Part shown: one piece after another, positions 27,721 to 37,770 of the stretch
How positions within the stretch are numbered: the first letter of the stretch is position 1
Layout of the letters: each line of letters starts with the position of its first letter
Assembly (NCBI RefSeq): GCF_025150745.1
Contig: NZ_CP102282.1
Location: 2,615,501 to 2,679,500 of the forward strand
DNA: 64,000 nt
Source: Eubacterium ventriosum
GTDB taxonomy: Bacteria; Bacillota; Clostridia; Lachnospirales; Lachnospiraceae
Direction of reading: 5' to 3'
The notes under the pieces: model-generated
Database searches by the model: none
What the model saw: only the letters and a program-made list of their open reading frames with translations
What the model was told of the DNA's origin: nothing
Position numbers and translations under genes: made by a program

Positions 27721-28533
27721 TTATTTGCCTAATTCCCAAAAAGCTACCGCACTTGCTGCTGCAACATTTAAAGAATCTACACCGTGGCTCATTGGAATTT
27801 TGATAGTGTAATCACTACTATTTATTGTATTTTGGTGAAGTCCCTCACCTTCCGTACCAAGAATTATTGCCAACTTTTCTTCTGACTTTACGTTTTTATC
27901 ATCAATGCTTACTGAATTGTCAGTTAAAGCCATTGCCGCCGTCTTAAATCCCATATTATGTAACAATTCTATACCCGTTCCTTCTTTCTCATCAATAAAA
28001 GTCCACGGTATCTGAAATACTGTTCCCATGCTTACCCTTATTGCTCTTCTGTAAAGAGGATTGCTACAACCGTGTGTAAGCAAAACAGCATCAATATTAA
28101 GGGCTGCAGCTGAGCGGAAAATTGCCCCTACATTTGTAGGATTCATAATATTTTCAAGCACTGCAACCCTTCTTTTATCCTTGCATATTTCTTCAACGGT
28201 TTTAAGCTTAGGTCTGTGCATTGCACATAGCATTCCCCTTGTTAATTTAAAACCTGTTATTCCTGTCAATACATCAAACGGTGCCGTAAAAATTGGAATA
28301 TTTCCACATCTTTCAATTATATTTTTTGCCTGATTTTTGATGTGTCTGTCCTCTACCAAAATAGAAATAGGTTCACATCCTGCATCAAGAGCTCTCTCAA
28401 CTACAATTGGACTTTCCGCTATGAAAATCCCTTTCTCCGGCTCATGTCTGTTTAGCAATTGTCCCTCTGACAATCGTGCGTAAACATCAAGCTCCTTAGC
28501 ATCAAAATCATTTATCTTAATTACGTTTGACAT
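27721..28533 (-). CDS. SpoU/TrmH-family RNA 2'-O-methyltransferase
   Basis: 270 aa SPOUT-fold enzyme using S-adenosylmethionine. An N-terminal substrate-binding part (residues 1-100) precedes the catalytic domain with VLENIMNPTNVGAIFRSAAA (motif 1), IILGTEGEGL (motif 2) and IPMSHGVDSLNVAAASAVA (motif 3). Such enzymes methylate rRNA or tRNA riboses; the exact target is not readable. AGGAGGAAAT precedes the ATG. It lies 18 bp after hcp and 31 bp before the ABC gene. Confidence 0.92.
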   Translation of the reverse strand: MSNVIKINDFDAKELDVYARLSEGQLLNRHEPEKGIFIAESPIVVERALDAGCEPISILVEDRHIKNQAKNIIERCGNIPIFTAPFDVLTGITGFKLTRGMLCAMHRPKLKTVEEICKDKRRVAVLENIMNPTNVGAIFRSAAALNIDAVLLTHGCSNPLYRRAIRVSMGTVFQIPWTFIDEKEGTGIELLHNMGFKTAAMALTDNSVSIDDKNVKSEEKLAIILGTEGEGLHQNTINSSDYTIKIPMSHGVDSLNVAAASAVAFWELGK

Positions 28534-28551
28534 ATTTCCTCCTAATACCGG

Positions 28552-30177
28552 TTAGCCTAAGATTTTTTTAAGATCCGCTTCCGGTGTGCTTATAGGAGAT
28601 ATATTATAATTTTCTACCAAATATTTCAACACATTAGGTGAAATAAATGCAGGTAAAGTCGGTCCTAAGAAGATGTTTTTTATTCCTAAATGAAGCAATG
28701 TAAGCAAAATACATACCGCTTTCTGCTCATACCATGACAAAATCATTGATAATGGAAGTTCGTTAACTTCGCAGCCAAATGCCTTAGATAATGCTATTGC
28801 CACTTTGATTGCTCCATAAGCGTCATTACACTGTCCCATATCCATTATTCTTGGAAGTCCACAGATTTCTCCCAAATCCAAATCATTAAATCTGTACTTT
28901 CCACAGGCTAATGTTAAAATAACTGAATCTTTCGGTGACTGTTTTACAAATTCGGTATAATAATTTCTTCCAACTTTTGCTCCGTCACATCCACCTACAA
29001 GGAAGAAATGACTTATCTGCTTATTCTCTACAGCCTCAATAATTTTATCAGCAACGCTTAAAACTGAGCCGTGTCCAAAACCTGTAACAACATATTTTCC
29101 ACCATTTATACCTGTATTTTCTTTGTCTTCCTTGTATCCGCCAAGTTCCAATGCCTTGTTAATAACCGGAGTAAAATCTTTCTCTTCTCCATCTCCTTCA
29201 ATGTGAACCATTTCAGGGTATGACACAACTTCTGTTGTAAAAACTCTATCCTTGTAGCTTTCCTTAACCGGCATTAAACAATTAGTTGTAAACAATACAG
29301 GTGCCGGAATGTTGTCAAATTCCTTCTGCTGATTCTGCCATGCAGTTCCGAAATTTCCTTTTAGATGCGGATATTTCTTTAACTCCGGATATCCGTGAGC
29401 GGGCAACATTTCACCGTGAGTATAAATGTTGATGCCCTTTCCTTCCGTCTGCTTCAACAAAACTTCCAAATCCTTTAAATCGTGACCTGTTATTACAATA
29501 AAAGGTCCTTTTTCTATAGTTAATGGCACTTTCACAGGAGTTGGTGTTCCATAGCTTGATGTGTTTGCTTTATCGAGTAATTCCATACACTTTAAATTCT
29601 TCTCGCCAACTTCCATTGCCACTTCAATTAATCTATCCATTTCTAAGTCATAAGTTATAATCGACAATGCCTTGTAGAAAAACTGATTTACTTCTTCACT
29701 TTCATAACCTAGTACCATTGCGTGATACGCATACGCAGCCATTCCTCTTATTCCAAATAAAATAAGTGACTTTAATGATCGGATATCCTCATCTTCATTC
29801 CACAATAAATTCATATCAAAATCTTCAGTATTTCCGCAAGGTGCCGCGCAAGTAATGCAATTAGGCGCAATTGCTTCTTTTTCCTTATGGACTTTTTCAA
29901 TCATATCTTCCAACGTTTTATCGTTAAAGTTAACATTTGTAACTGTTGTAAACAATCCTTCAATTATAATTCTATCTGTTCTTTCAGACTTTTCATTGTG
30001 GCCACAAGACTTGGCAAGTCCAATTACTGCTCCTGTTAATTCATCCTGCAATCTTGATGTATTAGCTGTCTTTCCACAAACACCTGCTGCTCCCATACAT
30101 CCTGCACAGCCTGCTGTCTGCTCGCACTGAAAGCAAAACATTTTATTATTTAAATCTTTCCCCATATCTTTTTTCAT
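28552..30177 (-). CDS. hcp: Hybrid-cluster protein (hydroxylamine / NO reductase)
   Basis: 541 aa. The N-terminal iron-sulfur motif is MFCFQCEQTAGCAGC (Cys15, Cys18, Cys24, Cys27) with Cys34 next. Ligands of the hybrid Fe-S-O cluster appear as GHDLKDLEVLL, FTTNCLMPV, VGGCDGAK and LACGKYRFND. These proteins reduce hydroxylamine or nitric oxide and protect anaerobes from nitrosative stress. A start at Met13 would match the shortest homologues, but the upstream ATG has the better ribosome site (AAGGGAAAG). A perfect palindrome lies upstream. Confidence 0.94.
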   Translation of the reverse strand: MKKDMGKDLNNKMFCFQCEQTAGCAGCMGAAGVCGKTANTSRLQDELTGAVIGLAKSCGHNEKSERTDRIIIEGLFTTVTNVNFNDKTLEDMIEKVHKEKEAIAPNCITCAAPCGNTEDFDMNLLWNEDEDIRSLKSLILFGIRGMAAYAYHAMVLGYESEEVNQFFYKALSIITYDLEMDRLIEVAMEVGEKNLKCMELLDKANTSSYGTPTPVKVPLTIEKGPFIVITGHDLKDLEVLLKQTEGKGINIYTHGEMLPAHGYPELKKYPHLKGNFGTAWQNQQKEFDNIPAPVLFTTNCLMPVKESYKDRVFTTEVVSYPEMVHIEGDGEEKDFTPVINKALELGGYKEDKENTGINGGKYVVTGFGHGSVLSVADKIIEAVENKQISHFFLVGGCDGAKVGRNYYTEFVKQSPKDSVILTLACGKYRFNDLDLGEICGLPRIMDMGQCNDAYGAIKVAIALSKAFGCEVNELPLSMILSWYEQKAVCILLTLLHLGIKNIFLGPTLPAFISPNVLKYLVENYNISPISTPEADLKKILG

Positions 30178-30589
30178 TTTATTAACTTTCCCTTGGCAAT
30201 TTATATTAAGATTACAGTGTCATAAGATTTTATTCCACCTGCGTATGTGAAATGGTGAGATAATTATCTCAGCCTTAACGCTTTTCACCATAATATGGTA
30301 GTTATTCATCGTTAACTAAATTGCCATATTCCTTTCTTTATTTTACTATTGACTTCATTGCCTTTCTGCAAGATAGATAATATTATAATTTATGATTATT
30401 TTATGTTGTTGTAACAACCATTTTATAAAAAGATTAAATACAAAATTTGGAAATTTTAATAGTAGTTTTATATTCTTAAACTGAATTTTTATTTGTAATT
30501 TCTTGTTGTTTTATAATACGTATTTTCTCCAGCATTTTCATATTTAGTATTTTATTGTGTCTTATATTCATTTTATTAATTTGTTTTCT
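30178..30589. promoter_or_regulatory. hcp upstream region with a 16-bp palindrome
   Basis: This gene-free stretch contains the perfect palindrome TGAGATAATTATCTCA at 30256-30271, about 80 bp before the hcp start. A wider inverted pair, TGGTGA with TCACCA, surrounds it. Activators of the CRP/FNR type (HcpR) control hcp in many anaerobes and bind such palindromes, so this is a candidate operator. The rest, 30340-30589, is AT-rich and shows nothing else. Confidence 0.4.
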
Positions 30590-31387
30590 CTATTGAAAGA
30601 AATCCTGTATAACCCTATTTATTGTAACTGTATTCAACGGTGCTTCCTTGCTTTCAAAAGTTGCAATAAAATTTCTTCCCTGCACATATCCGCTTTTTCC
30701 ATATTGTTCAATTTTTTTAATTGCGTTTTTAACATATATTGAATCATCCATCATTCCAAAATGTTCCCACACATATTCCTGCCTTGTTCTTTTGTTCAAT
30801 ACTGTAAAGTCTGGTTTAACAGTACCATATCCTTTCAAACGTAATGGCAATTCATATACATAATTTATATTGTTTTTTGTCAAAGTATCAGCTATTATCT
30901 TCTCTGATTTAGACCTGACATATTCCCCCTTTTCTGTTATCAAACCTAATTCTTTTAATTGTTCATCCGGCTCAATTCTTCCTAAATTATTCTTAGACTC
31001 CTCCCACATTTTTGCATATTCTTCATCAGTTAATTCATATTTAGTAACAAAAACCCCTTTCTGCTCCGGCATAGAATCATATACTTCTAATAGTGAATTT
31101 GGATTGTACTTATTTAGAAACTTCCTTATTCTTCTCTCTTCAGCATCAATAGTTTTCAAAATCTTTTGGTCATACTCCTTTTGCGCCAGGGCTTTAATCA
31201 GGGCGGCGTTGCTCTTTTTTATATACACTCTCGTTCCGTCTTTTTGCTTCTGCTGATATTGGATAGTATTCGCGCTTCTTGCTAGCACCAACTTCCCTTC
31301 TGGTGCACCTGACAGACTCTTCTCCGCTTTAACTTTAATTGTTTTTAAATATTCTAATCGTTCATTAATTTCTTTTATATTTATAAT
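30590..31387 (-). CDS. PD-(D/E)XK nuclease-like protein, probable non-AUG start
   Basis: The C-terminal half carries a nuclease-like arrangement: SEKIIADTLTKNNINYVYE, then KPDFTVLNKRTRQEYVWEHFG, as in small PD-(D/E)XK enzymes. No ATG is available. The first TTG in frame (31291) would cut off sequence that reads naturally as protein (NERLEYLKTIKVKAEKSLSG). The frame is open back to a TGA at 31388-31390. GAGGTGA at 31391-31397 is a strong ribosome site, placing the start at ATT (31387) or ATA (31384), giving about 265 aa. Alternatively the original start codon was lost by mutation. Function unknown. Confidence 0.55.
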   Translation of the reverse strand: MINIKEINERLEYLKTIKVKAEKSLSGAPEGKLVLARSANTIQYQQKQKDGTRVYIKKSNAALIKALAQKEYDQKILKTIDAEERRIRKFLNKYNPNSLLEVYDSMPEQKGVFVTKYELTDEEYAKMWEESKNNLGRIEPDEQLKELGLITEKGEYVRSKSEKIIADTLTKNNINYVYELPLRLKGYGTVKPDFTVLNKRTRQEYVWEHFGMMDDSIYVKNAIKKIEQYGKSGYVQGRNFIATFESKEAPLNTVTINRVIQDFFQ

Positions 31388-31534
31388 TCGTCACCTCGCT
31401 TTTTCTTTTTGTACCCAGTTTATGTTGCATTCCATATTTTGTACGTGGTTTTGTTTGTCAACTATAACATATCTCTTGCTTTTTTAATACACTTTCCTTT
31501 CAAATTTTTTAGAAAAACATGAAATCTTCGCTAT

Positions 31535-32074
31535 ATTACGTGTCATACAATATTATTGTTATATGACACGTAATTCCAACTAGAAATGTTAGAATATTTC
31601 AATAAATTACGTGTGTGGTTGCATTTTCGTTCTACGACACGTAATTCCTGCTAGAAATACTAAAATATTTCAATAAATTACGTGTGGGGTAGCATTTTCG
31701 TTCTACGACACGTAATTCCAGCTAGAAATACTAAAATATTCCAATAAATTACGTGTGGGGTAGCATTTTTGTTCTACGACACGTAATTCCAACTGAAAAT
31801 ACTAAAATATTTCAATAAATTACGTGTGGGACAACATTTTTGTTCTACGACACGTAATTCCAACTGGAAATACTAAAACATTCCAATAAATTACGTGTGG
31901 GGTAGCATTTTCGTTCTACGACACGTAATTCCAACTGGAAATACTAGAATATTTCAATAAATTACATGTGGGACAACATTTTCGTTCTACGACACGTAAT
32001 TCCAACTGGAAATACTAAAATATTTCAATAAATTACGTGTGGGGTAGCATTTTTGTTCTACGACACGTAATTCC
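31535..32074 (-). repeat. Array 1: eight 71-bp hairpin units (type A)
   Basis: ATTACGTGT-type arms begin at 31535, 31606, 31677 and so on, every 71 bp, eight in all. Each is paired with an ACACGTAAT arm about 25 bases later. Inside most hairpins a second small stem, GTAG with CTAC, is kept. The roughly 28-base linker contains GAAATA with TATTTC, able to form another small stem. The first unit has a longer stem (ATTACGTGTCATA). Read on the minus strand the unit is homologous to the units of array 2. No coding sequence fits. It fills the gap between prfA and the nuclease-like gene. Confidence 0.9.
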
Positions 32075-32194
32075 ACGCAAAAGAACAAATATTTCTCCAC
32101 TACTACGACTAACACTCTCCAAAGCTTCGCTTTGACGAGCCAATCGTTCACTTCGATTCCGCTTCGCTTCATCTCAGTGAGCGTTTGACTCCCT

Positions 32195-32250
32195 AAAACC
32201 ACAAAAGACGCACATGGCTGCAAGCAGCCTGTGCGTCTTGTTGTGGTTTT
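32195..32250 (-). terminator. Strong terminator after prfA
   Basis: A stem of more than 20 bp (AAAACCACAA and AGACGCACA arms, inner GGCTG with CAGCC) ends in a T-rich arm on the minus strand. The prfA end ACGACTAACACTC also has an inverted copy at 32105-32117. The sequence between contains a small AAAGC-GCTTT hairpin. Confidence 0.8.
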
Positions 32251-32257
32251 GTGAGTG

Positions 32258-33328
32258 TTAGTCGTTCATGTTACTGAGTTTTGCAGCTTGGTCAGCAGCA
32301 ATGCAGTTGTCGATGATTTCTTCCAGGTGTCCATTTAAGATTTCATCTAATCTATGGGATGTGAATTTGATTCTGTGGTCTGTTACACGTCCCTGTGGGA
32401 AGTTGTATGTTCTGATTTTTTCTGATCTGTCCCCTGTACCAATCTGGCTTCTTCTTGCCTCTGATTCAGCATCCTGTTTCTTCTGACACTCTAATTCATA
32501 TAATCTAGCTCTTAATACTTTAAGGGCTTTGTCTTTGTTTTTAAGCTGTGACTTTTCATCCTGACATGAAATTACTATTCCTGTTGGAATATGTGTAAGT
32601 CTTACGGCTGAGTCTGTTGTATTTACACACTGTCCACCATTTCCTGATGCACGGAATACATCGAAACGGCAATCATTCATATCAATTTCTACATCTACTT
32701 CTTCAGCTTCAGGCATTATAGCTACTGTTGCTGTTGATGTATGAATACGTCCGCCTGATTCTGTTACCGGGATTCTCTGTACCCTGTGAACTCCACTTTC
32801 ATATTTTAATTTTGAATATGCACCCTGACCGTTAATCATAAATACTACTTCTTTAAAGCCACCTAATCCATTCTCGTTAACTGAAATCATTTCTGTTTTC
32901 CAGTGCTGTGTTTCAGCGTACATACAATACATTCTATATAATTCTGCTGCAAATAAAGCTGCTTCATCACCGCCGGCACCACCACGGATTTCGACTACAA
33001 CGTTCTTGTCATCATTTTCATCCTTTGGAAGAAGTAAGATTTTTAATTTTTCTTCTAATTCAGTAATCTGCTCCTTTGCTTCATTCATTTCTTCCTTGGC
33101 AAGTTCTCTCATTTCTTCATCAGATTCTTCATCCAAAATCATGAGACTATCTTCAACTGTCTGCTTAGCTTCTTTATAAGCTTTGTAAGCTTCAACTATT
33201 GGTGCAAGGTCGCTTTGTTCCTTCATCAATTTTCTAAAATTATTCTGATCACTGACTACATTAGGATCATTTAACTGTTCCATTATTTCGTCATATCTCT
33301 CAAGTATTCCATCTAATTTATCAAACAT
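32258..33328 (-). CDS. prfA: Peptide chain release factor 1
   Basis: Recognises UAA and UAG. The anticodon-like tripeptide appears as [17 protein letters not shown] (P-V-T in the RF1 position) and the peptidyl-hydrolysis motif is [15 protein letters not shown] with Gly-Gly-Gln at residues 231-233. Length is 356 aa as usual. The gene is followed by its own terminator and preceded by prmC, which methylates this very Gln. Confidence 0.96.
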   Translation of the reverse strand: MFDKLDGILERYDEIMEQLNDPNVVSDQNNFRKLMKEQSDLAPIVEAYKAYKEAKQTVEDSLMILDEESDEEMRELAKEEMNEAKEQITELEEKLKILLLPKDENDDKNVVVEIRGGAGGDEAALFAAELYRMYCMYAETQHWKTEMISVNENGLGGFKEVVFMINGQGAYSKLKYESGVHRVQRIPVTESGGRIHTSTATVAIMPEAEEVDVEIDMNDCRFDVFRASGNGGQCVNTTDSAVRLTHIPTGIVISCQDEKSQLKNKDKALKVLRARLYELECQKKQDAESEARRSQIGTGDRSEKIRTYNFPQGRVTDHRIKFTSHRLDEILNGHLEEIIDNCIAADQAAKLSNMND

Positions 33329-33330
33329 TT

Positions 33331-34176
33331 CTATTCCTTTCCGGCTGTCACAACCCTGTCATTTCCGGACAGGTCTTTATAAACCTTTATATCCTTGTAT
33401 CCATTTTCTTCTAATATTGCAGGAACCGTTTGTCCCTGATCATATCCTATTTCAAAGAATATTATGCCATTACTTCTAAGGTATTGTCTACCTTCCTTGG
33501 CAATTTTTTTATAAAATTTCAATCCGTCACAGTCTCCGTCCAAAGCCATCATAGGCTCGTGAATTCTTACCTCATCCATTAAGCTCTCAATTTCTTCGGT
33601 CTTAATATAAGGTGGATTAGACACTATAACATCATATTGCTTTTCTACATTTTCAAATAAATCTGACTGAAAAAAAGTAACATCTGCTTTATTTAAAGCA
33701 TTGTTTTCCTTTGCCACAACTAGAGCTTTCTCGGAAAAATCAACTGCCGTTACTTTTGCATTCTCGCACAACCTGTCAATTGAAATTGCTATGCATCCTG
33801 AACCGGTACACATATCAAGAACATCAACATCGCCTTTAACCGACTTAATATATGTAATAGCATTCTCCACAAGTAATTCCGTATCCTGCCTTGGTATAAG
33901 CACATCTTCGTTAACCTTAAAATCAAGTCCCATAAACTCCTGACTTCCGGTTATGTGTTGCAAAGGGATTTTTGATGCCCTAATTCCAACCAATTCCATA
34001 TATTTGTCGGCCCTCTCTTTTGACACTGTCATCATAGGATCCATATAAAAACCCGTTCTGTTTATTTTAAAAACAAACTCTGCAAGAAGCCAACTGTCAA
34101 CTGCAAAGTCAACTACTCCTGCCTCTTTTAGTTTTTCTTCAGCCTTTTTTATTATATCTCTTACTAATACTTCCAA
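33331..34176 (-). CDS. prmC: Release factor glutamine methyltransferase
   Basis: 281 aa; methylates the GGQ glutamine of release factors using S-adenosylmethionine. The SAM-binding motif is [15 protein letters not shown] and the catalytic motif is [13 protein letters not shown]. The N-terminal helical domain binds the release factor. A TTG start with AGGA five bases upstream is used; it overlaps the DUF1385 gene by 13 bp. The stop lies two bases before prfA, a common clostridial pair. Confidence 0.95.
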   Translation of the reverse strand: MEVLVRDIIKKAEEKLKEAGVVDFAVDSWLLAEFVFKINRTGFYMDPMMTVSKERADKYMELVGIRASKIPLQHITGSQEFMGLDFKVNEDVLIPRQDTELLVENAITYIKSVKGDVDVLDMCTGSGCIAISIDRLCENAKVTAVDFSEKALVVAKENNALNKADVTFFQSDLFENVEKQYDVIVSNPPYIKTEEIESLMDEVRIHEPMMALDGDCDGLKFYKKIAKEGRQYLRSNGIIFFEIGYDQGQTVPAILEENGYKDIKVYKDLSGNDRVVTAGKE

Positions 34177-35204
34177 TTGTATCCTGAACCTTCTATTACC
34201 TGTTTATACTCCTTTGGCAAAGATGTTTCTTCCTTCTTCTCCACCTCAATGCCACTCTCTTTTAAGTATTCTTTCCAATCAAAAACCGCCTCAACAGCTT
34301 TAATTGCAACTTCAATCATATCATCTGTAGGCTCTTTTGTAGTAATCTTCTGCATCCACAATCCCGGCTTGCTTAAAAGGTTAATAAATTTGTTTTCAGA
34401 CTTTCCGGCCAATCTAATGAACTCATAAGAAATTCCTGCTATAACCGGCACCAAAAGCAGTCTGATAACATATCTTAACCAAACAATATCTGTTCTGATA
34501 AGTACAAAAAAAATTATACTTATCACCATTACAATGAGAAGAAAACTTGTTCCACATCTCTTATGAAATCTTGAGCTTGAAGCAACATTTTCAACTGTAA
34601 GGACCTTGCCGGTTTCAATACAATTAATGCACTTGTGCTCTGCTCCGTGGTACATAAATGTTCTCTGTATATCCTTCATAAGTGATATTAACAAAAGATA
34701 TCCAATAAAAATAATAATCTTAACTATTCCTTCAATTACCGGAACGTGACTTTGGGTAACTCCCGGAACATATTTTTCAATAACATCGGCAATAAATAAT
34801 GGTAAAATCATAAAAAGTGCAACTGCAATAACAATTGAAAGACACACTGTAAATCCCATAACTACTTTTTCGGCTTTTTCTCCAAACTTATTAAGTAGCC
34901 ACTTTTCAAACTTGCCCGGTTCCTCTTCCTGCTCATCTTCATCTTCAAAAAAACTTGCTGAATAAGTAAGAGTCTTAATTCCGATAACCATTGAATCTAT
35001 GAAACTAAAAATTCCTCTTATAAAAGGAAGCGTTGTAATCTTGTACTTCTTAGCTATGCCCCCACATTCCTGAATATCTACATCTATGGACTTATCCGGT
35101 TTCCTTACGGCAACTGCATATTTATCCTTATTACGCATCATAATGCCTTCTATTACGGCCTGACCGCCTATGCCTGATGAGCCTAATCTTTCTTTATTTT
35201 CCAT
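34164..35204 (-). CDS. DUF1385 membrane protein (YqhQ family)
   Basis: 346 aa. The family signature is at the N-terminus (GIGGQAVIEGIMMRNKDKYA) and at TFMYHGAEHKCINCIE near the middle. About four transmembrane helices occupy residues 115-245. The role is unknown, but the gene lies with rpmE, prmC and prfA in many Firmicutes, as here. AAGG precedes the ATG. Confidence 0.92.
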   Translation of the reverse strand: MENKERLGSSGIGGQAVIEGIMMRNKDKYAVAVRKPDKSIDVDIQECGGIAKKYKITTLPFIRGIFSFIDSMVIGIKTLTYSASFFEDEDEQEEEPGKFEKWLLNKFGEKAEKVVMGFTVCLSIVIAVALFMILPLFIADVIEKYVPGVTQSHVPVIEGIVKIIIFIGYLLLISLMKDIQRTFMYHGAEHKCINCIETGKVLTVENVASSSRFHKRCGTSFLLIVMVISIIFFVLIRTDIVWLRYVIRLLLVPVIAGISYEFIRLAGKSENKFINLLSKPGLWMQKITTKEPTDDMIEVAIKAVEAVFDWKEYLKESGIEVEKKEETSLPKEYKQVIEGSGYNWKY

Positions 35205-35256
35205 ATATATACCTTATTTTTCTTAAAAGAAAAACCCTTTATGAAGATAAGAAAAT

Positions 35257-35280
35257 AGGTTGAGAATTTCTTCTCAACCT
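35257..35280 (-). terminator. Terminator after rpmE
   Basis: Perfect 10-bp stem AGGTTGAGAA with TTCTCAACCT and a four-base loop, followed on the minus strand by ATTTTCTT, 13 bp after the rpmE stop. Confidence 0.8.
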
Positions 35281-35293
35281 GTTATCCTTAAAA

Positions 35294-35494
35294 TTATTTG
35301 ATACCATATTTCTTGTTGAACTTATCAATTCTACCACGAGCTGAAATAGCTTTCTGCTGTCCTGTGTAGAATGGATGACATGCTGAACAAATTTCAACAT
35401 GAAGTTCTGGCTTTGTTGAACCTGTTACGAATGTGTTACCACAGTTACATGTAACGGTTGCCTGCTGGTAATCTGGATGGATTCCTTTTCTCAT
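35294..35494 (-). CDS. rpmE: Ribosomal protein bL31, zinc-binding form
   Basis: 66 aa of the large ribosomal subunit. CNCGN and [12 protein letters not shown] supply the metal-binding cysteines, so this is the C+ form and not the zinc-free paralogue. The start at 35494 has GAGGTG at good distance and gives the usual [11 protein letters not shown]-terminus. The roughly 140-bp untranslated leader upstream could contain the autoregulatory L31 leader structure known in Firmicutes, but I could not confirm a fold. Confidence 0.96.
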   Translation of the reverse strand: MRKGIHPDYQQATVTCNCGNTFVTGSTKPELHVEICSACHPFYTGQQKAISARGRIDKFNKKYGIK

Positions 35495-35779
35495 TACATT
35501 CACCTCTTCTAAAATTTTGCTAATTGGCAACGCCAATCCGTTTGCTTTTGATTCTGCTGTCGAATCTCCCGAACTTGGTTCAACAACTCAATAGCTTTGC
35601 TATTATAACATAGTCATATTAGTATGTCAATAATATGAAAGTTATTTTTATACGTTATTTTTATACTATTTATTTATGCATTTACATTTAATAAAACACA
35701 CTTATTCGATATTTATTTTATAACACAATTTTTTAAATCTTCTTAACAAATTTCTGTTATCATTCAAATAAGCTTACTG

Positions 35780-37405
35780 CTATCTTGAATGAGCTGACCT
35801 TATTCTGGCAATTTTGCTTATAAATTCTTTATTGTCTTTTGTTCTTGCAAAAAGATTAAGCACCTGTTCAACTGCATCATCTTTTCTTAAACCGTTAATT
35901 TCTTTTCTTATAATATAAGCTGCACCCATTTCATCTGAATCAAGAAGTAAATCTTCTCTTCTTGTACCTGACTTTGTAATGTCAATTGCAGGGAAAATAC
36001 GTTTTTCAGATAATTTTCTGTCTAAAACAAGTTCCATATTACCTGTTCCCTTAAATTCTTCATATACAACATCGTCCATCTTGCTTCCTGTTTCAACAAG
36101 TGCTGTGGCAAGAATTGTAAGACTTCCGCCTTCACGCATATTTCTTGCAGCGCCGAAAAATCTCTTAGGCATGTGAAGTGCTGCTGGATCAAGACCACCT
36201 GACAAAGTTCTCCCACTTGGTGGAACTGTCATATTGTAAGCTCTTGCAAGTCTTGTAATACTGTCAAGAAGGATAATAACGTCTTTTCCGTGTTCAACTA
36301 ATCTCTTAGCTCTCTCAATTACCATTTCAGATACACGCTTATGATGTTCAGGCAACTCATCAAATGTTGAATAAATGACTTCCACATTATCTCCTGTTAT
36401 TGCCTCTTTAATATCTGTTACTTCTTCAGGTCTTTCATCTATTAAAAGAATAATCATTTCCATTTCAGGATTATTCTTAAGAACCGCTCTTGCAGTCTCT
36501 TTTAACAAAGTAGTTTTACCTGCTTTTGGTGGTGAAACAATCATTCCACGCTGTCCCTTTCCAATCGGGCTTACCAAATCAACTACTCTCATTGCTGTGC
36601 TATGTCCGTCTGTCTCAAGATGTAATCTTTCATTAGGGAATATTGGTGTTAAGTCCTCAAAATTAGGTCGGCTCATTACTTTGTCAAGAGACTCACCATT
36701 AACCTGCTGCAAATAATACAAAGCACCAAACTTTTCAGTTTCTCTTTTTTCCCTTACCTGACCCGTTACAAAATCACCTGTTTTCAAGTGAAATCTTTTA
36801 ATCTGTGATGGTGCAACATAAACATCATCATCTCCCGGAAGGTAATTGTCACATCTAATAAAACCAAAACCGTCAGGCATTACTTCAAGAATACCCGTCT
36901 TAACAGGACCGTTTTCGTCAGGAACAATCTGCTTGTGCTCCCTTACACGTCTATGTTCTCTTCTTCCACCTTCTGATTCTTCTCTTTCATATCTGAAATC
37001 CTGATTTTCTCTTTCTGTATATTCTGTTCTTTCTCTTGCGTCCTCAATTCTTTCTTTTGCATTATCTGTACTTTCTTTCGAACGCTCTGAACCGTCTTTT
37101 TCATACTCTGTGCTTTCTTTAATTGTATCTCCGGCTATACTTGTTTCCTTTGTTCTTACAGTCTTTCTTCTTGTACGACGTGTTTTCTCAACTGTTTCAT
37201 CTTTTGAAATTTCTTTTTTGGATACTTTTATTGCTTCTTCACCGGATTTTTCCACGCTATTAGATTCTGCATCTTTTCGTTCAGCAGTTTCAATAATCAT
37301 ATCAATTAACTGTTGCTTTCTAAGTGTAGTCACACTTTTAATTCCGTTTGCTTTTGCTATTTCCCTTAATTCACTTACAGGTAACGCACTTAATCTTTCT
37401 CTCAT
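35780..37405 (-). CDS. rho: Transcription termination factor Rho with disordered insertion
   Basis: Hexameric RNA-dependent ATPase that ends transcription. It has the N-terminal Rho helical domain (residues 1-45), then a roughly 125-residue charged low-complexity insertion rich in Glu, Arg, Lys and Thr (about 45-170), then the RNA-binding cold-shock fold ([19 protein letters not shown]). The ATPase domain has [12 protein letters not shown] as Walker A and [13 protein letters not shown]. At 541 aa it is about 120 residues longer than E. coli Rho because of the insertion, which occurs in various Firmicutes, Actinobacteria and Bacteroidetes. Confidence 0.95.
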   Translation of the reverse strand: MRERLSALPVSELREIAKANGIKSVTTLRKQQLIDMIIETAERKDAESNSVEKSGEEAIKVSKKEISKDETVEKTRRTRRKTVRTKETSIAGDTIKESTEYEKDGSERSKESTDNAKERIEDARERTEYTERENQDFRYEREESEGGRREHRRVREHKQIVPDENGPVKTGILEVMPDGFGFIRCDNYLPGDDDVYVAPSQIKRFHLKTGDFVTGQVREKRETEKFGALYYLQQVNGESLDKVMSRPNFEDLTPIFPNERLHLETDGHSTAMRVVDLVSPIGKGQRGMIVSPPKAGKTTLLKETARAVLKNNPEMEMIILLIDERPEEVTDIKEAITGDNVEVIYSTFDELPEHHKRVSEMVIERAKRLVEHGKDVIILLDSITRLARAYNMTVPPSGRTLSGGLDPAALHMPKRFFGAARNMREGGSLTILATALVETGSKMDDVVYEEFKGTGNMELVLDRKLSEKRIFPAIDITKSGTRREDLLLDSDEMGAAYIIRKEINGLRKDDAVEQVLNLFARTKDNKEFISKIARIRSAHSR

Positions 37406-37770
37406 AATTTTCCTTTCAATTTTTAAACATAAGCCATTTCGTCATCTATATTTTAAATATTAAATAATATTGTTTCACAATTGTTATAAAATCTTATAGT
37501 TTCTGTAATTCTTTGTTGTATAACTTATTTATATCATCAATATTCTGGGATTTTTAGGGAGAATTCCCTTTCGAATCAGTTCTTATATCTTAACACACTT
37601 ACAAAAAAAAGGATAGTGTTAATTTTCAAAATATGTTATGCTTATACGTAGACATATTGTACTAATTGGCATTGCACTTTATATATTGCTAATTAGTATT
37701 GTACGCAGGCATATTATACTAATAGTTATTTTAGTATTATGCACAGACATATAGTATTTGGAGGTTTATT
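37406..37770. promoter_or_regulatory. Divergent rho / malic enzyme promoter region with three direct repeats
   Basis: Just before the malic enzyme gene the 8-mer AGACATAT (or AGGCATAT) occurs at 37650, 37707 and 37745. In the first two it is followed by T-x-x-TACTAAT, and in the third by AGTATT. Repeats of this kind can be regulator sites. The rho side is AT-rich with no convincing promoter by eye. A small GGGA-TCCC hairpin lies at about 37556. Confidence 0.35.
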
